Under the pieces are notes generated by a model that did no database searches, had not been told where the DNA came from, and was given only the letters and a program-made list of their open reading frames with translations. This document shows positions 6,885 to 10,771 of a DNA stretch of 10,771 nucleotides, piece after piece. How positions within the stretch are numbered: the stretch's first letter is position 1; every line of letters begins with the position of its first letter. The position numbers and the translations under genes were made by a program. The stretch is from an uncultured Collinsella sp. (GTDB lineage Bacteria; Actinomycetota; Coriobacteriia; Coriobacteriales; Coriobacteriaceae), in the NCBI GenBank assembly GCA_900551305.1, contig URVK01000035.1:1-10771 (forward strand), given 5' to 3'.

Positions 6885-6971
6885 GCCCCCTTTAAGTTGC
6901 GGTGGAATAGGGACTAAATGGGAGTCTCAGAGGCCAAAAGAGTCCCTATTCCACCGCAACTTCATGGGGGC
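6885..6971. repeat. Palindromic element with perfect 22-base arms upstream of cutC
   Basis: The arm at 6894-6915 (AAGTTGCGGTGGAATAGGGA then CT) is an exact reverse complement of 6941-6962, around a 25-base centre. After a 3x3 internal loop (TTT/CAT), GCCCCC (6885-6890) pairs with GGGGGC (6966-6971). There is no coding potential and no flanking target duplication that I can see. The near-perfect symmetry suggests a dispersed repeat (REP- or MITE-like) or a structured RNA in the cutC leader. Its copy number in the genome cannot be judged from this window. Confidence 0.75.
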
Positions 6972-7018
6972 GTGCGACAATGCCCATCGGAAAACGTTTG
7001 TCATCTGGGGGTCTATCT

Positions 7019-7696
7019 ATGCTGTACGAGTTTTGTGCCGAGAACTTTGAGCGGGTGCCGGCGGCTATCGATGCCGGTGCTAAGCGCATCGAGTTGTGCG
7101 ACAACCTTGCCGTCGGTGGTACCACGCCCTCGGCTGGCGTTATCAGTGCTACGGTCGGCTATGCTCACGAGCATGACGCGCGAGTGATGTGCATGATTCG
7201 CCCGCGTGGCGGTGACTTTCATTACAACCAAGACGAGCTGCGCATGATGGAGATGGACTTGGGTCTTGCCGTGAGCGCCGGCGCCGACGGCTTGGTCTTT
7301 GGCTGCTGCAAGCCTTGTGCCGGCGGATGGGCGCTCGATGAACTTACACTCGGCGCCCTCGTGATGGCTGTGGGCTGCGCAACCGAGGAATGTAAGCGTG
7401 AGCCCATCGACATCACCTTCCACATGGCATTTGACCAGCTCTCGCCCGAGGCTCAGCTCGATGCGATTGATACACTTGCCGACTGCGGCGTTACGCGCAT
7501 CCTCACGCATGGCGGCGCTGCCGGTACGTCGATCGAGGATAATTTCGATCACCTGGCTCGTTTAATCGAGTATGCGGGTGATCGTTTGACCATCCTTCCC
7601 GGCGGCGGCATCACTACGGCAAATCGCGACGCGGTCGCGGCGGCGCTAGACGTCTCCGAGCTCCATGGCACCAAGATCGTGCCGCTGGAGGTATAA
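7019..7696 (+). CDS. cutC: CutC family protein (copper homeostasis protein family)
   Basis: This 225-residue TIM-barrel protein belongs to the CutC family, historically linked to copper tolerance, with an unsettled biochemical role. Seen: the family opening MLYEFCAENFERVPAAIDAG, then RIELCDNLAVGGTTPS (23-38), MIRPRGGDFHYN (59-70), GADGLVFG (88-95), DITFHMAFDQL (131-141), GVTRILTHGG (157-166), and ILPGGGIT (192-199), in the expected order. A longer start at ATG 6980 would add 13 residues (MPIGKRLSSGGLS) with no family match. ATG 7019 fits the family and has GGGGG (7007-7011) seven bases upstream. Odd: a CCKPC cluster (96-100), plus six further cysteines (6, 27, 58, 120, 125, 156), more than I expect for the family. 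It is coupled to the next gene with a 3-base gap. No clear promoter is visible between the palindrome and the start. Confidence 0.87.
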   Translation: MLYEFCAENFERVPAAIDAGAKRIELCDNLAVGGTTPSAGVISATVGYAHEHDARVMCMIRPRGGDFHYNQDELRMMEMDLGLAVSAGADGLVFGCCKPCAGGWALDELTLGALVMAVGCATEECKREPIDITFHMAFDQLSPEAQLDAIDTLADCGVTRILTHGGAAGTSIEDNFDHLARLIEYAGDRLTILPGGGITTANRDAVAAALDVSELHGTKIVPLEV

Positions 7697-7699
7697 CCC

Positions 7700-8500
7700 G
7701 TGGCGCTGGTATTCGATGTTCAGCAGGCGAGCGGCAAGCCCGACGACAACCGTCGCCCCGGTACCGCGTGTCCCTTTTGCAACACGGAGGGGCTCACCAA
7801 CATCATCCAGCGCGACGGTGACTGCATCTGGCTCGAGAATAAGTTCAAGACCCTGCGCGCCACCCGTCAAACCGTGCTGATCGAGTCGGCCGATCACGAT
7901 GCCGACCTGGTGACCTATAAGCCGGATGAACTCCACCATGTGATGAGGTTTGCTCTGGATTGCTGGCAGCAGATGATCGATTCGCAGCAGTATCGAAGCG
8001 TGCTCATGTACAAGAACAAGGGTCCGCTTTCGGGCGGCAGCCTCGTCCATCCACACATGCAGATTGTGGGCTTGGAACAGGAGGACGGCTATGCGGCGCT
8101 GACCTCAGCCAACTATGAAGGCATCGATGTTTGGCAGAGGGGAAGGGTTGCGGTCAACATCTCAACCGAACCGATTATGGGGTTCTTTGAGGTCAATGTT
8201 TCAGCCCCGCAGGGAATCGCCGCCAGCGATGGCGCGCGAGACCAAGCCGAGACGGGCCTCTTCGCCGATGCGATTCAGGTAGCTCTGCGCTATATCCTGA
8301 ACGAGCACCATGGTGGTCGCGCAGAGTCGTACAACTTGTTCTTCTACCACATGGACGGCCGGACCATTGCCAAGGCGCTTCCGCGCTGGGTGGTTTCACC
8401 CTACTTTGTCGGGTATCGGCTGGCTCAGGTCAATGCTGAGACCACGCTCGATGTCGATGCGGAGCGATTCCGCGCACATCTGGAGGCGCTCACATCGTAA
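7700..8500 (+). CDS. GalT/HIT-type nucleotidyltransferase-like protein (DUF4931-like)
   Basis: This 266-residue protein of the galactose-1-phosphate uridylyltransferase/HIT fold is probably the group annotated as DUF4931. Seen: CPFC (24-27), matching the zinc-binding cysteine pair of GalT; MYKNKGPLSGGSLVHPHMQ (103-121), carrying the His-Pro-His-x-Gln active-site motif in which the second histidine (His119) is the expected nucleotidylated residue; ESYNLFFYH (209-217) near the C-terminus, as in GalT relatives. It is shorter than classical GalT (about 350), and no galK or galE lies nearby, so the substrate is unknown. A nucleotide-sugar or dinucleotide phosphorylase activity is possible. It starts with GTG 7700, with GGAGG (7687-7691) inside the end of cutC eight bases upstream, which suggests cotranslation. 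The 3' end forms part of a hairpin shared with the convergent gene. Confidence 0.75.
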   Translation: MALVFDVQQASGKPDDNRRPGTACPFCNTEGLTNIIQRDGDCIWLENKFKTLRATRQTVLIESADHDADLVTYKPDELHHVMRFALDCWQQMIDSQQYRSVLMYKNKGPLSGGSLVHPHMQIVGLEQEDGYAALTSANYEGIDVWQRGRVAVNISTEPIMGFFEVNVSAPQGIAASDGARDQAETGLFADAIQVALRYILNEHHGGRAESYNLFFYHMDGRTIAKALPRWVVSPYFVGYRLAQVNAETTLDVDAERFRAHLEALTS

Positions 8501-8510
8501 AGTGAGCGCC
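8485..8510. terminator. Hairpin at the convergent gene ends, likely bidirectional terminator
   Basis: GGCGCTCAC (8485-8493) and GTGAGCGCC (8502-8510) form a perfect 9-bp stem with an 8-base loop that contains the TAA stop of the 7700 gene. No T-run follows on either strand, so it is not a classical intrinsic terminator. Its place between converging genes that are only 27 bases apart still argues for a termination or 3' end role. Confidence 0.55.
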
Positions 8511-8527
8511 CGCACACTGCGGACGGT

Positions 8528-9526
8528 TTAGCGCGCCATTGCATCGCGGCCGGCCTCGACCCGCTTGCGCTGGGCGGCGCGCTCCTCGCCGGTCAGACGC
8601 TCAAAGAAGTGTCCGATAAGCGAGGCGAGCACCTGCTGAAACAACGTTCCACACATGACGGGAAACACAACTTCGCCCGGAAAGTATTGCGTGGCGATGA
8701 CGGCGCCCGAAGAGATATTGCGCATGCCGCAGGTAAAGCACATGGTGGTCGTTTCGCTATATGGCAGATGCAGCGCGCGGGCGACCAGAATGCCGACGAC
8801 AAAGCCGCTGATGGCGAAGACCAAAATAAAGAGGGCGACTTCCAAGCGCACCGCGTTCATGTGCAGCACGTACTCGCTCATGGCGGTGGAGTTGGAGGCG
8901 ATAACGCCCATCATCATGAACTTGCAGGCGGGCGAGAGCGCGGGGGAGAGTTTTTCGTGCCCCCATCCGCGCGTGAGCTCGTTGATCACGATGCCGAGCA
9001 CGGCGGGGATGGCGATCATAAAGGCCATGTTCTGCATCATGCTCGGCACGTCGATCGAGACGGTGGCGCCCAGCAGGAGCTTGAGCGTAAGCGGAATCGT
9101 CACAGGGGAGATGACCGAGGACGTCAGGATGATGGTGAGCGCGAGCGGGCCGTTGCCGCCGAACATGCTGATCCACATAAAAGCGGTGACTGCCACGGGC
9201 ACACTGTATTCGAGCACGATGCCGCAGACAAGGTTGGGGTTGGAACCAAAGAACAACGATCCCATGGCGTAGGCCGCGATGGGAATAAGCGCCGCCGAGA
9301 CCAACAACGCCAGAATCAGGTGCAGCGGACGGTGGAACACCTCGGCTACCTGGTGAAAGGTGTTGCTGAGCGCACCTTGGAACGTCATAAAGGCAAACAA
9401 GGTGGGAACGATGGGCTTGAGAACGCCGATCTGTTGAGGAAAGAGCACGCCGAGCGCCACACAAATCGGAACGATGATTTGCATGTGCCCCGCGAGAAAC
9501 TTGCCCAGTCCAACCCATTGCTTCAT
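8528..9526 (-). CDS. BASS-family transporter (bile acid:sodium symporter superfamily)
   Basis: This 332-residue integral membrane protein has about nine to ten hydrophobic segments arranged as two similar halves, the BASS architecture. Family members carry bile acids, pantothenate, 2-keto acids or other organic anions, usually with sodium. Seen: IIVPICVALGVLFP (17-30), TLFAFMTFQGALS (42-54), GPLALTIILTSSVISPVTIP (126-145), and the conserved GMRNISSGAVIATQYFP (267-283) with FPVMCGTLFQQVLA after it. In the characterised bacterial bile-acid transporter (ASBT) this block reads E-x-G-M-Q-N; here it is T-C-G-M-R-N, so a sodium-site Glu and Gln appear replaced. The transported substrate is therefore uncertain, and bile acid should not be assumed. 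ATG 9526 has only a weak AAGAG nearby and GGGAG further away. The gene is convergent with the 7700 gene and divergent from recJ. Confidence 0.82.
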   Translation of the reverse strand: MKQWVGLGKFLAGHMQIIVPICVALGVLFPQQIGVLKPIVPTLFAFMTFQGALSNTFHQVAEVFHRPLHLILALLVSAALIPIAAYAMGSLFFGSNPNLVCGIVLEYSVPVAVTAFMWISMFGGNGPLALTIILTSSVISPVTIPLTLKLLLGATVSIDVPSMMQNMAFMIAIPAVLGIVINELTRGWGHEKLSPALSPACKFMMMGVIASNSTAMSEYVLHMNAVRLEVALFILVFAISGFVVGILVARALHLPYSETTTMCFTCGMRNISSGAVIATQYFPGEVVFPVMCGTLFQQVLASLIGHFFERLTGEERAAQRKRVEAGRDAMAR

Positions 9527-9750
9527 ATGCTCTTGTGACTCCCTTTGCTCGTGAATCCGTTTTGACTGGATATGCTAGACGCTCACATGTGTCCGTGCGT
9601 CAGAAACGCTCGATTATTTCGAGGCTATTACCGGCATCGTTTACCGAAACCGCGGCATGCTGCGGCGATTTGCGTCCGCGCCGCACGGTATAATAAATCC
9701 GTTCAACAGATCTGCCTGCCGAAGCGGGCATACACAGAGGACTCATCGCT
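9527..9750. promoter_or_regulatory. Divergent intergenic region with a TATAAT box facing recJ
   Basis: This stretch separates the BASS gene from the recJ leader. TATAAT at 9689-9694 (plus) is a perfect -10 hexamer, but no good -35 lies 16-18 bases upstream (CGATTT region), so an activator or a -35-independent start is possible. Transcription would begin near 9701. Just downstream, TGCCTGC/GCGGGCA (9713-9730) makes a 7-bp stem with one G-U pair and a CGAA loop. On the minus strand I see no convincing promoter for the BASS gene. CTCGA/TCGAG near 9609-9623 is a small 5-bp inverted repeat. Confidence 0.5.
9689..9694 (+). promoter_or_regulatory. Consensus -10 box of the recJ promoter
   Basis: A perfect TATAAT lies within otherwise GC-rich sequence and is followed by AAAT. 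It is about 109 bases before the recJ ATG, which implies a leader of roughly 100 bases containing the small ORF at 9751. Confidence 0.6.
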
Positions 9751-9816
9751 ATGAACCGTGAGAGGTATCGCGGCGACCTGCCCCTATCGGGGGTGGGTGC
9801 CTATGTCATCGCTTAA
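9751..9816 (+). CDS. Possible 21-residue leader ORF overlapping the recJ start
   Basis: ATG 9751 opens a 21-codon frame reading MNRERYRGDLPLSGVGAYVI and a final Ala, then TAA at 9814-9816. AGAGGA (9736-9741) lies nine bases upstream as a plausible ribosome binding site. The frame is +1 relative to recJ and overlaps its first 14 bases. I recognise no homologue. It may be a leader ORF whose translation opens the hairpin over the recJ ribosome binding site, or it may be chance. Confidence 0.3.
   Translation: MNRERYRGDLPLSGVGAYVIA
9781..9799 (+). promoter_or_regulatory. C4/G4 hairpin masking the recJ ribosome binding site
   Basis: CCCC (9781-9784) and GGGG (9789-9792) can pair around the loop TATC. 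The G-rich run 9789-9799 (GGGGGTGGGTG) is the only ribosome-binding-site candidate for recJ, seven bases from the ATG at its first part. Pairing would partly hide it, and ribosomes on the 9751 ORF would disrupt the pairing. Confidence 0.4.
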
Positions 9817-10771
9817 GACGACGCATCGCTGGGCGGTCGCTCAGCAAAACCCCGAGCTCGAAAAGGAGCTTTCGGCTGGTCTGGGCATTCCCGGGCTGGT
9901 GGCGCGCATTATGGTCGCGCACGGCATTGGCTCAATCAAAGAGGGCCAATTGTTTTTGACGCCTTCGCTCGATCGCGACTGGGCCGACCCACTCATTATC
10001 CCGGGCATGTCGGTCGTTGCCGACCGCGTCGAGCGTGCTATTCGCAACCACGAGCACATTGCAGTCTTTGGCGATTTTGACGTTGACGGTATTACGTCGA
10101 CCTGCCTGTTGACCGAGGCGCTGCGCACGTTTGGCGCCGATGTCACGCCGTTTATTCCGCATCGCTTTGATGAGGGCTACGGTCTTTCGCGCGCGGCGCT
10201 CGACCGCGTTAACGAGCTCGCTCGCCCCCAGCTGATCGTGACCGTCGATAACGGTATTGCCGCCAAGGAAGAGGTTTCCTATCTGAAGAGCCTGGGGATC
10301 GATTTGGTGGTCACGGACCATCACGAGCCCTCCGATCAGGTGCCGCAGGGCGTACCCCTGACCGACCCTAAGCTCGATGACGATGGTCCTTCGCGTGAGC
10401 TTGCCGGTGCCGGCGTGGCACTCAAGTTGGTGCAAGTCCTGGGCGAACGTCTGGGCAAGCCGTCGTATTGGCGTTCGCTAATCGAGGTCGCGGCGCTGGG
10501 CACCGTGTCCGACATGATGCCGCTCACGCCCGAGAATCGCGCGCTGGTTGCCGAGGGCATCCAGCAGATGCGCGTAACCGCTCGCCCGGGCTATATCGCG
10601 CTTGCCGCGCTCGCCAAGGCGGACCTTTCGAGCATTACGGCGGATGGCCTGTCATTCTCGCTCATTCCCCGCTTAAACGCTGCCGGTCGCATGGCTGATC
10701 CCAAGCTGGCGCTCGACCTGCTGCTTGCCCGCGATCCCATCGAAGCAAGCACACTGGCGGCTGAGCTCGAG
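9803..10771 (+). CDS. recJ: Single-stranded-DNA-specific exonuclease RecJ, N-terminal part (runs off the right edge)
   Basis: The first 323 codons are present and open at the right edge; full RecJ is usually 550-750 residues or more. It is a 5'-3' single-strand DNA exonuclease of the DHH superfamily acting in recombination, mismatch and base-excision repair. Seen: AVFGDFDVDGITST (87-100), the DxDxDG metal-binding motif I; VTVDNG (146-151), motif II; TDHHE (171-175), the DHH motif; AGAGVALKLV (201-210); ALGTVSDMMPL (231-241), motif IV; and PRLNAAGRM (289-297), the start of the DHHA1-side RecJ block. All metal ligands expected so far are intact. ATG 9803 was chosen because MSSLKTTHRWAV matches RecJ-type openings and no earlier in-frame start with a ribosome binding site is visible. 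It is preceded by a structured leader and divergent from the BASS gene. Confidence 0.92.
   Translation, partial: MSSLKTTHRWAVAQQNPELEKELSAGLGIPGLVARIMVAHGIGSIKEGQLFLTPSLDRDWADPLIIPGMSVVADRVERAIRNHEHIAVFGDFDVDGITSTCLLTEALRTFGADVTPFIPHRFDEGYGLSRAALDRVNELARPQLIVTVDNGIAAKEEVSYLKSLGIDLVVTDHHEPSDQVPQGVPLTDPKLDDDGPSRELAGAGVALKLVQVLGERLGKPSYWRSLIEVAALGTVSDMMPLTPENRALVAEGIQQMRVTARPGYIALAALAKADLSSITADGLSFSLIPRLNAAGRMADPKLALDLLLARDPIEASTLAAELE

Noticed and set aside
6885..6971. CRISPR repeat or insertion-sequence end at the 22-base palindrome
   Set aside because: Only one palindrome is present, with no spaced direct repeats, no transposase frame and no target-site duplication in the window.
6766..7050. 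94-codon plus-strand frame in the gap after livF
   Set aside because: It runs through the terminator and the 22-base palindrome, has no ribosome binding site of note and resembles no known protein.
8528..9526. Reading the BASS gene as a proven bile-acid importer because the organism may live in the gut
   Set aside because: BASS members carry many anions, and the sodium-site motif here is altered; the substrate cannot be inferred.
8609..9538. 309-codon plus-strand open frame opposite the BASS transporter
   Set aside because: The product is extremely rich in His, Asp, Gly and Arg, typical of the antisense of a hydrophobic membrane protein. The minus-strand frame has clear membrane segments and family motifs.

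Overview
The window looks like a chromosomal segment of a high-GC actinobacterium of the Coriobacteriia, and Collinsella or a close relative is my best guess. The basis is GC-rich codon third positions, actinobacterial-type protein sequences and strong G-rich ribosome binding sites. This is a family-level impression, not a database match. No tRNA, rRNA, CRISPR array, transposase or phage gene is visible.

Layout: the first 169 bases are the 5' end of homoserine dehydrogenase (hom) on the minus strand. Diverging from it is a complete branched-chain (hydrophobic) amino acid ABC transporter on the plus strand. It has two tandem paralogous substrate-binding lipoproteins (405-1571 and 1841-3028), two permeases (livH, livM) and two ATPases (livG, livF). 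From livH to livF the genes are tightly packed or overlapping. The two binding-protein genes are set off by an AT-rich gap (1572-1840), which probably carries a second promoter, and by a two-hairpin spacer (3059-3121), which probably lowers expression of the membrane and ATPase genes relative to the binding proteins.

The 316-base gap after livF (6703-7018) is the most structured non-coding part. It holds a short GC hairpin, a strong intrinsic terminator nested inside a second, longer inverted repeat, and then a separate palindrome with perfect 22-base arms. Next come two coupled plus-strand genes, cutC and a GalT/HIT-type nucleotidyltransferase-like gene (DUF4931-like). These converge on a minus-strand BASS-family transporter, with a shared palindrome at the junction.

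Divergent from the BASS gene, recJ (single-stranded DNA exonuclease) starts at 9803 and runs off the right edge. Its leader has a perfect TATAAT -10 box, a small hairpin, a 21-residue upstream ORF that overlaps the recJ start, and a C4/G4 hairpin that involves the recJ ribosome binding site.

Functionally, the left two thirds is amino acid supply: uptake by Liv, and hom on the aspartate-family route to threonine, methionine and, through threonine, isoleucine. The right third is a set of unrelated housekeeping or accessory genes. I see no convincing novel multi-gene system. The observations most worth checking are the palindromes at 6746-6971, the recJ leader, the altered sodium-site motif of the BASS protein and the cysteine cluster in CutC.
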